This document shows, piece after piece, positions 1 to 10,913 of a DNA stretch of 64,000 nucleotides (position 1 is its first letter; each line of letters starts with the position of its first letter). The notes under the pieces are model-generated. The model searched no databases and was not told the DNA's origin. It saw only the letters and a program-made list of their open reading frames with translations. The stretch is taken from positions 4,793,501-4,857,500 of the forward strand of contig CP107926.1 of the NCBI GenBank assembly GCA_036015235.1. Reading direction: 5' to 3'. The DNA comes from Streptomyces sp. NBC_00433. GTDB taxonomy: Bacteria; Actinomycetota; Actinomycetes; Streptomycetales; Streptomycetaceae. The position numbers were made by a program, and so were the translations under genes.

Positions 1-368
1 GCCCTTAATCCGGATCCCCCCGCCGGCAGCGCCGGCGGGAAGCCGCGCTGCACATCGGTGACCGAATAGCGCAGGCCGGGCGGCGCCGTGGGCGCGTAGG
101 CCAGGACGACGCCCTCGCCCGCCGTGTAGCGGCGGGTCTGGTCGGGCTGCACGACCTCGGTGGAGGCCGTGCCCTTGTCGGGCCCCGAGGCCACCTCGAT
201 CGTCGCCTTCTGGCACGCGTCACCTGCCGGCGTCCCCGCCGCGCCGGTGTGCGTGGCCGTGTGCGCCGGCGTGGCCATGTGCGTCGGCTCGGCCATATAC
301 GCCGCCGTTGCCTGCGCCGGCCTGGTGCGGGATGTCGCCGCCGGTCGGCGGGCGGTGCGCGTGCTCAT
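1..368 (-). CDS. YibE/F-like protein, N-terminal part, cut by window edge
   Basis: The reading frame starts at ATG 368 on the minus strand and is open to base 1, about 122 residues. After a low-complexity Thr/Ala/His-rich start come segments such as DACQKATIEV, QPDQTRR, VVLAYAP and LRYSVTDVQRGFP. I recognise these as the extracytoplasmic part that precedes the membrane domain in actinobacterial YibE/F proteins. I see no membrane segment ahead of this part, which those proteins usually have, so the start may be wrong or the N-terminus degenerate. The membrane domain would lie outside the window. Function of the family is poorly known. The gene is divergent from thiC. Confidence 0.4.
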   Translation of the reverse strand, partial: MSTRTARRPAATSRTRPAQATAAYMAEPTHMATPAHTATHTGAAGTPAGDACQKATIEVASGPDKGTASTEVVQPDQTRRYTAGEGVVLAYAPTAPPGLRYSVTDVQRGFPPALPAGGSGLR

Positions 369-450
369 GGGGGGAGTCCGCGGGCCGATCATCGCAAGGG
401 CCCCTGGTGCCTGTATGTACCCAACCGCTACCGTTGGGGCCACCTTTGCA

Positions 451-569
451 AACGCGGGAGCTCGGAGCACCGGGCTGAGAGGGCGCTGAAAGCGGAAGCG
501 GCATCACGCCGACGCGACAGCTGCGCCGACCGACGAACCTGTTACCGGGTAATGCCGGCGTAGGGAGTA
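451..569 (+). promoter_or_regulatory. TPP riboswitch (THI element) upstream of thiC
   Basis: Conserved THI-box blocks are present in order: GGGCTGAGAGGGCGC (472-486), GAACCTGTTACCGGGTAATGC (535-555, two parts of one block) and CCGGCGTAGGGAG (555-567), ending a few bases before the thiC ATG. The element binds thiamine pyrophosphate. In Streptomyces-type leaders it usually lowers translation by hiding the ribosome binding site, and here GGGAG at 563-567 serves both the closing helix and the thiC Shine-Dalgarno. Boundaries are approximate. Confidence 0.93.
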
Positions 570-575
570 GGTCTC

Positions 576-2336
<1,761 letters not shown>

Positions 2337-2350
2337 CCGCCCGCACGTTC

Positions 2351-2394
2351 GCCGCTGCCCGGGGAAGCGCACGCGGGCTTCCCCGGGCGGCGGC
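2351..2394 (+). terminator. Stem-loop terminator after thiC
   Basis: Arms GCCGCTGCCCGGGGAAGC (2351-2368) and GCTTCCCCGGGCGGCGGC (2377-2394) pair over 18 bp with one G-T pair and an 8-base loop. It lies between the convergent thiC and the lipoprotein gene and could work in both directions. There is no U-tract, as is common in Streptomyces. Confidence 0.8.
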
Positions 2395-2424
2395 CTCAAT
2401 GCCGCTGAGCGGCCGTCAGGGACG

Positions 2425-2784
2425 TCAGTTGGGGGAGACCGGCGAGGGCCAGCCGACCGTGGAGAAGCTCCGCCACAGGCCCAGCGAGACGACCGCGCTG
2501 GCGGAGTAGGTCGACACCAGGTAGGAACTGGGGCGGCCGACCGGGTCGGTGCAGCCCGTGCCCTTGTGCAGGACGATGTCGATGCCGAGGTTGTTGCTGA
2601 CCCGGTCCACGCCGCGCGGGGCGAAGGAGTGGCATTTGCCGTGGATCGGGTTGCTGATGGTCTGGGCGAAGGCCAGGCCGCGGGTGGCGGTGATCCGGCC
2701 CGCCGAGGTGTCCGAGCAGCCGGTGGCCGCCCAGACCAGCGGGACGATCGTGCACAGGGCGGCGAGCGTGCGGCGGACGCGCAT
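2425..2784 (-). CDS. Small secreted lipoprotein, function unknown
   Basis: The 119-residue product starts MRVRRTL and has a hydrophobic signal segment up to a lipobox-like WAATGC with the lipidated residue at Cys23. It is therefore probably exported and anchored on the outer face of the membrane. The mature part of about 97 residues has two further Cys (in KCHSF and GTGCTD) that could form a disulfide. It contains no catalytic motif I recognise. It is transcribed toward thiC and shares the bidirectional terminator. A separate promoter is likely in the roughly 100 bases between it and the next upstream gene. Confidence 0.75.
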   Translation of the reverse strand: MRVRRTLAALCTIVPLVWAATGCSDTSAGRITATRGLAFAQTISNPIHGKCHSFAPRGVDRVSNNLGIDIVLHKGTGCTDPVGRPSSYLVSTYSASAVVSLGLWRSFSTVGWPSPVSPN

Positions 2785-2889
2785 GGGCTTCTCCCGTCTG
2801 ACCAGGTACGGGATGAGTCAAACAACGTCCCGCGCCGGCCGCGACCGGGGTCGGCCAACCGGGGCACTCACGGCGTCGCGGCCGCGGTG

Positions 2890-3768
2890 TCATTCCGGCG
2901 CGTGGTCCGGTCCGCCGAAGTCCGGGCTGCCGAAGTCGGGGCTGCTGAAATCCGGGCTGCTGAAATCCGGGCTGCTGAAGCGCGGCGCGGTCGGCCGCGG
3001 GTCCTGCGGCGAGGAGAAGTCGGGGCGCGAATAGCCCAGCCGCGGCATCCGCGGCGCGGAGGGCGCCTGGGCCGGCGCGGCGGGGGCCGGGGTCTCGCTC
3101 AGCGCGTCGTCGAGGAAGGGCAGCAGACCGCGGTCCAGCAGCGCCTGATGCCACGTCTCGCGGGCCCGCGCCACCTCGGGGGGCATCCCGTCGGGCGAGT
3201 CGTGGATGGCGCCGGAGCCGTCCCGCAGCGCGGTCAGCAGCAGCCCGATGCCGCCGAGCAGGATCGCCGCGGCGGTGACCGCGGCGAAGAACCAGCCCGC
3301 CGTGCGCAGCGGCGAGGCGATCGCGGGCTGCGGGTGCACCGCGGCCATGGAGTAGCCGATGAGCAGGAAGATCACCGCCGCGGCTCCGGCGAGCAGCGGC
3401 GTCAGGACGGCGATGACGGCGGCGAGGCCGGCGCCCGATCCGGCGCCGTCCGCGACGCCCATGGCGGCGTAGCCGAAGGCCCGGCTGTCCCGGGTCCGCG
3501 CCGTCTCGCGCGCTGCCTCGCGCGTGTCGGCGCGGAGCGTGCGGTAGGCGTCGTATTCCGCGGCGGCCTGCCCGCTGATCTGCTCGGCGGCGGCCAGGGC
3601 AAGCGTGCGCAACTGCTCGGCATTCAGCGGCAGGCCGCCGCCCGCGGCGCCGTCCGGCCGTCCCGGGCCCTGCGCGTCGTCCTCGTCCAGAACGATGCGC
3701 AGGGCTTCGCCCAGTACGTGCTCGAAATCGGGGCGGTCTTCGTTGAGCAGGTGTGGAGCGGTGGTCAT
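2890..3768 (-). CDS. Membrane protein with Ser-Pro-Asp-Phe repeat tail
   Basis: The 292-residue product has an acidic soluble N-terminal region of about 120 residues. Two strong membrane segments follow: one near residues 125-150 (GLAAVIAVLTPLLAGAAAVIF) and one near 170-190 (AGWFFAAVTAAAILLGGIGLL). The cytoplasmic C-terminus is rich in Pro/Ala and ends in near-perfect repeats of FSSPD/FGSPD. The DNA of these repeats (about 2890-2985) is a short tandem array and could vary in copy number. I recognise it only as a Streptomyces-type conserved membrane protein. Its role is unknown and it shows no operon partner. Confidence 0.7.
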   Translation of the reverse strand: MTTAPHLLNEDRPDFEHVLGEALRIVLDEDDAQGPGRPDGAAGGGLPLNAEQLRTLALAAAEQISGQAAAEYDAYRTLRADTREAARETARTRDSRAFGYAAMGVADGAGSGAGLAAVIAVLTPLLAGAAAVIFLLIGYSMAAVHPQPAIASPLRTAGWFFAAVTAAAILLGGIGLLLTALRDGSGAIHDSPDGMPPEVARARETWHQALLDRGLLPFLDDALSETPAPAAPAQAPSAPRMPRLGYSRPDFSSPQDPRPTAPRFSSPDFSSPDFSSPDFGSPDFGGPDHAPE

Positions 3769-3928
3769 GTGCGTCCCCCGATGCTCCGACTCCCCGAGCG
3801 AGGCCGGTGTTCCGTCAACGGAACGGGCTCGGCCGGCCGGATGCGCGGAGAGCGGTGTGCCTACGGATAAAGCGATGGTAGAGCGGGGAGGTCAGACCGT
3901 GACAGGGTGCAACCAGGAAATGTGGAGG

Positions 3929-5263
3929 CTAGCCAATCAGCGGGAGTTGGGCAACCAGCAGGCGTCCTTCCATCGTGACTCCGCCGTCCATCGCCACGGC
4001 GAGACTGTCCGCGTAGATCATCGGACCGCTCACCGCGTAGCCGCGCTCCTCGCCGTCCTGCGGCACTTCGCCGCCGGCTTCGCCGAGCAGGTAGGGGATC
4101 GGGCTGTGCCCGTGCACCACCCGCCGGCCGCCGTAGATGCCGAGGATCTCGCGGGCGGCGTCCGGGCCGTCCTCGCCGCGGAAGGCGAAGCGCTTGGTGA
4201 GCTTGCGGAAGAGGTCCCAGCACTCGTCGGCGTCGTTGCGCTGCAGGACGCCGGTGATCGCGTCGTTCATCTCCTCGATGCTGCTGCCGTAGTCCAGGTA
4301 CGCGGTGGTGTCGGAGTGCACCAGCAGGTGGCCGTCGGTGAGGTGGGCGGCGTCCAGCCGGGAGATCCAGGTCAGATGCCGGTCCTCAAGCCGCTCCATG
4401 TCGGAGGGCTGGCCGCCGTTGAGCCGCCAGGCGGCGAGGAAGGATGCGGTGCCGCCCGGGGAGTTGACGGGCGTGTCGCCGAAGCGGTGGGCGCCGAGCA
4501 GCAGCAGTTCGTGGTTGCCCATCAGGGCGCGGCAGTATCCGCCGGCCGCGGCGGCCTCCGCGGACAGCTGCATGACCAGCTCGATCACGCCGATGCCGTC
4601 AGGGCCGCGGTCGGTGAAGTCGCCGAGGAACCACAGCCGGGCGCTGCCCGCCGACCAGTGGCCCTCGCTGTCCACGAGCCCGCGCTCGCCGAGCGCGGCC
4701 AGCAACTCGTCGAGATAGCCGTGCACATCGCCGACGACGTAGAGCGGCCCGGGGCGCTCCGGCCGGTCGCCGACCGTCTCCGAGGGGTCGCCGAGCACCG
4801 GCAGGTCGCGGACGGTGGGGGTGTACTCGGCGGGGGCCGGCTGCGTGTCGGGCTCGGTCGGGTCGTACGGCCGGGGCGGCGCGGGCACCGTCGGGAGGTG
4901 CGCGGGCGCGGGGGGCGCGCTGTCGAAGGACGGGGCGCCGTCGAAGGCCGGCGCGGGCGCCGGGTAGCCGCCGGCCGCGCTCTCCTGCCCGTGGCCGTAG
5001 CCCGCCGCGGACCCGTGCTCACGGCCGAAGTCCGCGGCCGCCTCGTGGCCGTAGCCGCCGGCCGGCTCGTGCGCGTGCTCGTAGGCGCCGCCCGCCGGTT
5101 GCTCCTGCCCGTGCTCGTAGGCGACGCTCGCGGGCTGCTCGTACGCGGGCGCGGGTGGGGCGCCCAACGCGTGCTCGTAGCCTGCCGCGCGTTCAAAAGC
5201 CGCCTCGGGACGCCAGCTCTCCGCGGTCCCGGGCTCGGCCCCCTGACCTGCCCCCTGAGTCAT
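3929..5263 (-). CDS. Calcineurin-like metallophosphoesterase with disordered N-terminus
   Basis: The PPP-type metallophosphatase signature is complete: GDVHG, GDFTDRG, GNHE, then HSD and GHSP. These residues bind two metal ions. The catalytic domain occupies roughly residues 170-444. The first 170 residues are Gly/Pro/Ala/Tyr/Glu-rich and probably disordered, with repeated YEH and YGHE-like blocks. I chose ATG 5263 over GTG 5275 because GGAGG lies 5 bases ahead of it. The natural substrate is unknown; relatives are protein serine/threonine or dinucleotide phosphatases. It is probably cytoplasmic, with no signal peptide. Confidence 0.85.
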   Translation of the reverse strand: MTQGAGQGAEPGTAESWRPEAAFERAAGYEHALGAPPAPAYEQPASVAYEHGQEQPAGGAYEHAHEPAGGYGHEAAADFGREHGSAAGYGHGQESAAGGYPAPAPAFDGAPSFDSAPPAPAHLPTVPAPPRPYDPTEPDTQPAPAEYTPTVRDLPVLGDPSETVGDRPERPGPLYVVGDVHGYLDELLAALGERGLVDSEGHWSAGSARLWFLGDFTDRGPDGIGVIELVMQLSAEAAAAGGYCRALMGNHELLLLGAHRFGDTPVNSPGGTASFLAAWRLNGGQPSDMERLEDRHLTWISRLDAAHLTDGHLLVHSDTTAYLDYGSSIEEMNDAITGVLQRNDADECWDLFRKLTKRFAFRGEDGPDAAREILGIYGGRRVVHGHSPIPYLLGEAGGEVPQDGEERGYAVSGPMIYADSLAVAMDGGVTMEGRLLVAQLPLIG

Positions 5264-5440
5264 CGACCCCTCCACGATCGCGCCGCCATCCGCCCATCAT
5301 AGGAATGACGCTGTCGCGTTGTGACATACCCGGGCAGCTGGATTTCGCAGGGTGCAGACAAAACACCCCGTAGTCACCGCTGGAATACGAAGCCTTGACG
5401 AAGGACGGCGCCGCGCGGCGGCTCCGTCCGGACGTCGTTT

Positions 5441-6547
5441 CTAACCCTCCCCCCGGGCGGGGGCGCGCGGCGGGCTGACGGTGCTGCGGTGCGGGCGGCG
5501 CTGGGAGGATGTGCGGATGATCAGCTCGGTCGGCATCACCTGCTGCACGGGGTGGGCCGGTCCCACGCCCTCGATGGCGTCGATGAGCAGCTGCACCACG
5601 GCGGTGCCGATTCTGCGCGGTTTCAGCGACAGGGTGGTGATCGGCGGCTCTGTGGCGGCGTAGCCGGTGCTCTCGCTGCAGCAGACCAGCAGCAGGTCGT
5701 CGGGCACCCGCAGGCCGTAGCGGCGGGCGGCGGCGAGCAGGTCGGTGCCGTTGGGGTCGAAGAGCCCGTAGACGGCGTCGGGGCGGTCCGGGCGGGCGAG
5801 TAAGCGGTCCGCGGCAACGGCGCCGGCACACGGGTCGTGCGCCGGATAGGCCTCGTAGACCGGCTCCTGGCCGATGCGCTCGCACCATTCCAGATACGCG
5901 GTGGTCGACAGCCGGGTGTACGTGTCGGTGCTCGTGCCGGTGAGCAGGCCGATCCGGCGGGCGCCGGCGGCCGCGAGGTGGTCGAGGATGCCGAGCACGG
6001 CCTCCTCGTGGTCGTTGTCGACCCAGGCGTGCACGGGCAGGCTGCCGGCCGGGCGGCCGTCGCTGACCACCGGCACGCCCTGCCGGACGAGTTCGGTGAC
6101 CACCGGGTCCTGGTCGGAGGGGTCGACGACGACCGTGCCGTCCAGCGCCACGTTGCCCCACACGTCGTGCCGTGAGGAGGCGGGCAGGATGACCAGGGCG
6201 TAGCCGCGGGCCAGCGCGGCGGAGGTGGCGGCTCGTGCCATCTCCGCGAAGTACGCGAATTCGGTGAAGGTGAACGGTTCTTCGCCGTATGTCGTCACCG
6301 TCAGGCCGATCAGGCCCGACCTGCCGGTGCGCAGTGTGCGGGCGGCGGCGGAGGGGCGGTAGCCCAGCCGGTCGGCGACCTCACGGACATGGCGTCGGGT
6401 GGCGTCGGGCAGTCGGCCCTTGCCGTTGAGCGCGTCGGAGACAGTCGTGATCGAGACGCCGGCGGCAGCGGCGACATCCCTGATCCCCGCTCGTTCCAGC
6501 CGGCGTCCGACGGGCCGGCTCGCCTGGTGATTCCCTGCTGCTGTCAT
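5441..6547 (-). CDS. LacI-family transcriptional regulator
   Basis: The 368-residue protein has an N-terminal helix-turn-helix near residues 20-45 (IRDVAAAAGVSITTVSDALNGKG), the hinge-helix region YRPSAAARTLRTG, and then a periplasmic-binding-protein-like effector domain to the C-terminus. LacI proteins bind palindromic operators and release them on binding a small ligand, often a sugar. The open frame extends further upstream, but ATG 6547 gives the normal family length. A TACTAT box 11 bases before it would suit a promoter with a very short leader. It is transcribed away from hisC and its target is unknown. Confidence 0.85.
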   Translation of the reverse strand: MTAAGNHQASRPVGRRLERAGIRDVAAAAGVSITTVSDALNGKGRLPDATRRHVREVADRLGYRPSAAARTLRTGRSGLIGLTVTTYGEEPFTFTEFAYFAEMARAATSAALARGYALVILPASSRHDVWGNVALDGTVVVDPSDQDPVVTELVRQGVPVVSDGRPAGSLPVHAWVDNDHEEAVLGILDHLAAAGARRIGLLTGTSTDTYTRLSTTAYLEWCERIGQEPVYEAYPAHDPCAGAVAADRLLARPDRPDAVYGLFDPNGTDLLAAARRYGLRVPDDLLLVCCSESTGYAATEPPITTLSLKPRRIGTAVVQLLIDAIEGVGPAHPVQQVMPTELIIRTSSQRRPHRSTVSPPRAPARGEG

Positions 6548-6953
6548 GGCGTTGCCGATAGTAGGGCGGCCTTGGTCCGCTCGGCCGCCATCCTGTCGGA
6601 CACTCAGAAGGAAGGTTTCTGCATGATCGAATTCGTTATGCAATGTGGAATATGCAGGCGGCAGACCGTGAGTTGAGGCGATACGGGCGCGAGCGCGGCG
6701 ATCTGTGGGCCATTGGCCCAAGAGAAGCCTTCGCGGCAACTCACTCCTACGGGGGATGCGCGCCACCCCGCGCGCCACCGGAGCATGGGGTGGCGCACGG
6801 CCGTCGCGCAAGAACGCGCGACCGGCCGGGGTGGCGCGAAGCGGCCGCCCGGCGCCACCCCCGGCTGGGGTCCGCCACGGCGCCCAGGGGCGCCGCAGAA
6901 GCCTGTGGCGCACCGCACTCCCCAGGTCGGCGCGGTCCTCGTAGGGTGTGGCC
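6548..6953. other. Divergent intergenic region with long G+C-rich hairpin
   Basis: This roughly 400-base stretch between the lacI-type gene and hisC contains no convincing gene. It is dominated by repeats of GGTGGCGC and its complement. CCGGGGTGGCGC (6826-6837) pairs with GCGCCACCCCCGG (6852-6864) with one bulged base, and further GGTGGCGC copies lie at about 6788 and 6830. These could form alternative structures in the hisC leader. Confidence 0.55.
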
Positions 6954-8036
6954 ATGAGCCCCGAGACCCCCAAGCTGCGCGCGGAACTGGACGGTATCCC
7001 CACTTACAAGCCGGGCCGGCCGCCGGCGGCCGCGGAGGGTGTGCCGGCCTTCAAGCTGTCCTCGAACGAGAACCCGTACCCGCCGCTGCCCGGTGTCCTG
7101 GAGGCGGCCACCGCCGCCGCGGCGTCCTTCAATCGTTATCCGGACCTCGCGTGTTCGGCGCTCACCGGCGAGCTGGCGGAGCGTTTCGGGGTGCCGGCCG
7201 AGCATGTGGCGACCGGGACGGGTTCGGTGGGGGTGGCGCAGCAACTGCTGCAGGCGACCTCGGGTCCGGGCGACGAGGTGGTCTACGCCTGGCGGTCCTT
7301 CGAGGCCTATCCGATCATCACCCGGATCAGCGGCGCCCGGCCGGTGCAGGTGCCGCTGGACGCGGCCGAGCGGCACGACCTGGACGCGATGGCCGACGCG
7401 GTCACCGACCGGACCCGGCTGATCTTCGTCTGCAATCCCAACAATCCCACCGGCACCGTGGTGCGCAGGGCGGAACTGGAGCGCTTCCTCGACCGGGTGC
7501 CGGGCGATGTGCTGGTGGTGCTCGACGAGGCCTACCGCGAGTTCATCACCGACCCCGAGGTGCCCGACGGCACGGACCTCTACCGGGAGCGGCCGAACGT
7601 GGCGGTGCTGCGGACCTTCTCCAAGGCGTACGGCCTGGCGGGGCTGCGGATCGGTTTCGCCATCGCGCACGAGCCGGTGGCGGAGGCGCTGCGCAAGACC
7701 GCGGTGCCCTTCGGGGTGAGCCAGCTCGCCCAGGACGCGGCGGTGGCGAGCCTGCGGGCCGAGCCCGCGCTGCTGGAGCGGGTCGCGGGCCTGGTCGCCG
7801 AGCGGGCCCGGGTGGTCGACGAGCTGGCCGCGCAGGGCTGGACGGTGCCGGAGACCCAGGCCAACTTCGTCTGGCTGCGGCTGGGGGAGCGCACGGAGGA
7901 CTTCGCGGCGGTGTGCGAGCGGGCCGGAACGACGGTCCGGCCCTTCGCGGGCGAGGGAGTGAGGATCACCGTCGGCGAGACGGCGGCGAACGACCTGCTG
8001 CTGCGTACCGCCGAGGCGTTCCGCAAGGAGCTCTGA
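6954..8036 (+). CDS. hisC: Histidinol-phosphate (or aromatic) aminotransferase
   Basis: This PLP-dependent class I/II aminotransferase has 360 residues. The lysine that binds PLP is in TFSKAYGLAGLRIG, and other fold-type I signatures include SSNENPYPPLP, NPNNPTGT and LDEAYREF. It would interconvert histidinol phosphate and imidazole acetol phosphate with glutamate. Stand-alone copies outside the his operon often act on aromatic amino acids, and sequence alone does not settle this. I chose ATG 6954 over GTG 6948 because TAGGG then has a 7-base spacer. The gene is followed by a strong hairpin and then the cyd operon. Confidence 0.9.
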   Translation: MSPETPKLRAELDGIPTYKPGRPPAAAEGVPAFKLSSNENPYPPLPGVLEAATAAAASFNRYPDLACSALTGELAERFGVPAEHVATGTGSVGVAQQLLQATSGPGDEVVYAWRSFEAYPIITRISGARPVQVPLDAAERHDLDAMADAVTDRTRLIFVCNPNNPTGTVVRRAELERFLDRVPGDVLVVLDEAYREFITDPEVPDGTDLYRERPNVAVLRTFSKAYGLAGLRIGFAIAHEPVAEALRKTAVPFGVSQLAQDAAVASLRAEPALLERVAGLVAERARVVDELAAQGWTVPETQANFVWLRLGERTEDFAAVCERAGTTVRPFAGEGVRITVGETAANDLLLRTAEAFRKEL

Positions 8037-8083
8037 CTCCGGCGCCGTCCCACAGCCCCTGCGCGGCGGCTCTGACCTGCACT

Positions 8084-8120
8084 TTCGCCCCCTGACCACC
8101 CCCCGGTGGCAGGGGGCGAA
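8084..8120 (+). terminator. Terminator between hisC and cydA
   Basis: TTCGCCCCCTG (8084-8094) pairs perfectly with CAGGGGGCGAA (8110-8120). An inner CCACC/GGTGG extends the stem across one bulged A, leaving a short C-rich loop. Confidence 0.75.
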
Positions 8121-8138
8121 CGCATGTGCGTGATACTG

Positions 8139-8164
8139 CTTGTGAATGAGTTCACGTTCACAAG
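8139..8164 (+). promoter_or_regulatory. Rex-type operator (ROP-like) in front of cydA
   Basis: TGTGAATGAGTTCACG (8141-8156) matches the actinobacterial Rex box TGTGAACGCGTTCACA at 13 of 16 positions. A second, longer palindrome overlaps it: CTTGTGAA (8139-8146) and TTCACAAG (8157-8164) around a 10-base spacer. Rex is a redox sensor that reads NADH/NAD+ and is known to repress cydABCD in Streptomyces coelicolor. Its position about 25 bases before the cydA start fits a repressor overlapping the promoter. Confidence 0.8.
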
Positions 8165-8186
8165 CGCGACGCAAAGGAGACGTATC

Positions 8187-9704
8187 GTGCAGCTCGCACT
8201 GGAGCCACTGAACGTCGCCAGGTGGCAGTTCGGCGTGACGACCGTCTACCACTTCCTCTTCGTCCCCCTGACGATCTCGCTCTCCGCGCTCACCGCGGGC
8301 CTGCAGACCGCCTGGGTGCGTACCTCCAAGGACAAGTACCTCAGAGCCACCAAATTCTGGGGCAAACTCTTCCTGATCAACATCGCTATGGGCGTCGTGA
8401 CGGGCATCGTCCAGGAGTTCCAGTTCGGCATGAACTGGTCGGACTACTCGCGCTTCGTGGGCGACGTCTTCGGTGCCCCGCTCGCCTTCGAGGCACTGAT
8501 CGCGTTCTTCTTCGAGTCGACCTTCGTCGGCCTGTGGATCTTCGGCTGGGACAAGCTGCCGAAGAGGATCCACCTGGCCTGCATATGGATGGTCTCGATC
8601 GGGACGATCCTTTCCACGTACTTCATCCTGGCCGCCAACTCCTGGATGCAGCACCCGGTCGGCTACCGCTACAACCCGAAGACCAAGCGGGCGGAGCTGA
8701 CGGACTTCTGGGCCGTGCTGACGCAGAACACCGCGCTCGCGCAGTTCTTCCACACCATGTCCGCGACCTTCCTGACCGGCGCCGCCTTCATGATCGGCAT
8801 AGCCGCCTACCACCTGGCGCGCAAGCGGCACATCGCGGTGATGCGCTCCTCGCTGCGGCTGGCGCTGGTGGTCGCGGTGGTGGCCGGCGCGCTCACCGCG
8901 ATCAGCGGCGACACGCTCGGCAAGGTGATGTTCAAGCAGCAGCCGATGAAGATGGCTGCGGCCGAGGCGCTGTGGGACGGCCAGAAGGGCGCGCCTTTCT
9001 CGATATTCGCCGTCGGCGACGTCAACAAGGGCCACAACGAGGTCGCGATCGACGTCCCCAACCTGCTGTCCTTCCTCGCCACCGACAACTTCACCTCCTA
9101 CGTCGGCGGCATCAACGACGTGAACAAGGCCGAGCAGCAGAAGTTCGGCCCCGGCGACTACCGGCCGAACATCCCGGTCGAATACTGGGGCTTCCGCTGG
9201 ATGATCGGCTTCGGCGTCGTCTCGATCGGGGTCGGCGCGGCCGGGCTGTGGCTCACCCGGCGCAGGCTGTGGGTGGCGCCCGAGCACCGGACCGGTGAGG
9301 ACGAGGTGCCGAACCTGATGCTCACCAGAGGCACCCGCTTCGGGCCGGCCCTGTCCCGCTGGTATTGGCGGCTGGCGCTGCTGACCATGGTCTTCCCGCT
9401 GATCGCCAACTCCTGGGGGTGGATCTTCACCGAGACCGGCCGCCAGCCCTGGGTCGTCTACGGCGTACTGCGCACCCGCGACGCCGTCTCCCCCGGGGTG
9501 TCCACCGGCGAGGTGCTGACCTCGCTGATCGTCTTCACCAGCCTCTACGCCGTCCTCGCCGTCATCGAGATCCGGCTGATGCTGAAGTACGCCAAGGCGG
9601 GCCCGCCGGAACTGACCGACGCGGACCGGCAGACCCCCACCCGTATCGGCGGCGGAAACGACGGCGCGGACGCCGACGACCGCCCGATGGCCTTCTCGTA
9701 CTGA
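8187..9704 (+). CDS. cydA: Cytochrome bd oxidase subunit I
   Basis: This is the haem-bearing subunit of the quinol oxidase that reduces oxygen to water without pumping protons. It acts in the cytoplasmic membrane under low oxygen. I chose GTG 8187 (AAAGGAGA with a 6-base spacer), giving 505 residues. His22 in TVYHFLF and the His in QFFHTMSATF are candidate haem ligands; SWMQHPVG supplies the conserved Met region. There are several membrane helices, and the quinol loop is short as in most actinobacteria. It is first in cydA-cydB-cydCD, 18 bases ahead of cydB, under a Rex-like operator. Confidence 0.97.
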   Translation: MQLALEPLNVARWQFGVTTVYHFLFVPLTISLSALTAGLQTAWVRTSKDKYLRATKFWGKLFLINIAMGVVTGIVQEFQFGMNWSDYSRFVGDVFGAPLAFEALIAFFFESTFVGLWIFGWDKLPKRIHLACIWMVSIGTILSTYFILAANSWMQHPVGYRYNPKTKRAELTDFWAVLTQNTALAQFFHTMSATFLTGAAFMIGIAAYHLARKRHIAVMRSSLRLALVVAVVAGALTAISGDTLGKVMFKQQPMKMAAAEALWDGQKGAPFSIFAVGDVNKGHNEVAIDVPNLLSFLATDNFTSYVGGINDVNKAEQQKFGPGDYRPNIPVEYWGFRWMIGFGVVSIGVGAAGLWLTRRRLWVAPEHRTGEDEVPNLMLTRGTRFGPALSRWYWRLALLTMVFPLIANSWGWIFTETGRQPWVVYGVLRTRDAVSPGVSTGEVLTSLIVFTSLYAVLAVIEIRLMLKYAKAGPPELTDADRQTPTRIGGGNDGADADDRPMAFSY

Positions 9705-9722
9705 GCGGCAGGAGGAAAGATC

Positions 9723-10763
<1,041 letters not shown>

Positions 10764-10779
10764 TGTTCCACGTGGAACA
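10764..10779. promoter_or_regulatory. parS-like palindrome 1
   Basis: TGTTCCACGTGGAACA is a perfect 16-bp palindrome differing from the bacterial parS consensus TGTTTCACGTGAAACA only by one symmetric pair of bases. It starts within the last base of the cydB region. parS sites load ParB around the replication origin. It could also be an operator for cydCD. Confidence 0.6.
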
Positions 10780-10820
10780 CGTCCGGCGTGTTCGTGGTGG
10801 TCGTGGCGCTCCTCGCGTTC

Positions 10821-10856
10821 GCCGTGATCGCCGTGATCGCCGTGATCGCCGTGATC
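10821..10856 (+). repeat. Four tandem copies of a 9-bp repeat
   Basis: GCCGTGATC is repeated four times without interruption. Read from GTG 10788 the repeat encodes a hydrophobic Ala-Val-Ile run, but that frame continues without a stop deep into cydCD, so I do not call a gene. The copy number could vary by slippage. Confidence 0.85.
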
Positions 10857-10897
10857 GCGGTGTCCGCCCTGTCTGCCCTCTTCGTCGCGAAAGGGGA

Positions 10898-10913
10898 TGT
10901 TCCACGTGAAACC
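10898..10913. promoter_or_regulatory. parS-like palindrome 2, overlapping the cydCD start
   Basis: TGTTCCACGTGAAACC matches parS consensus TGTTTCACGTGAAACA at 14 of 16 positions. It sits 134 bp from site 1 and covers the cydCD start codon and spacer, so ParB bound here would also cover the translation start region of the DNA. Confidence 0.6.
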
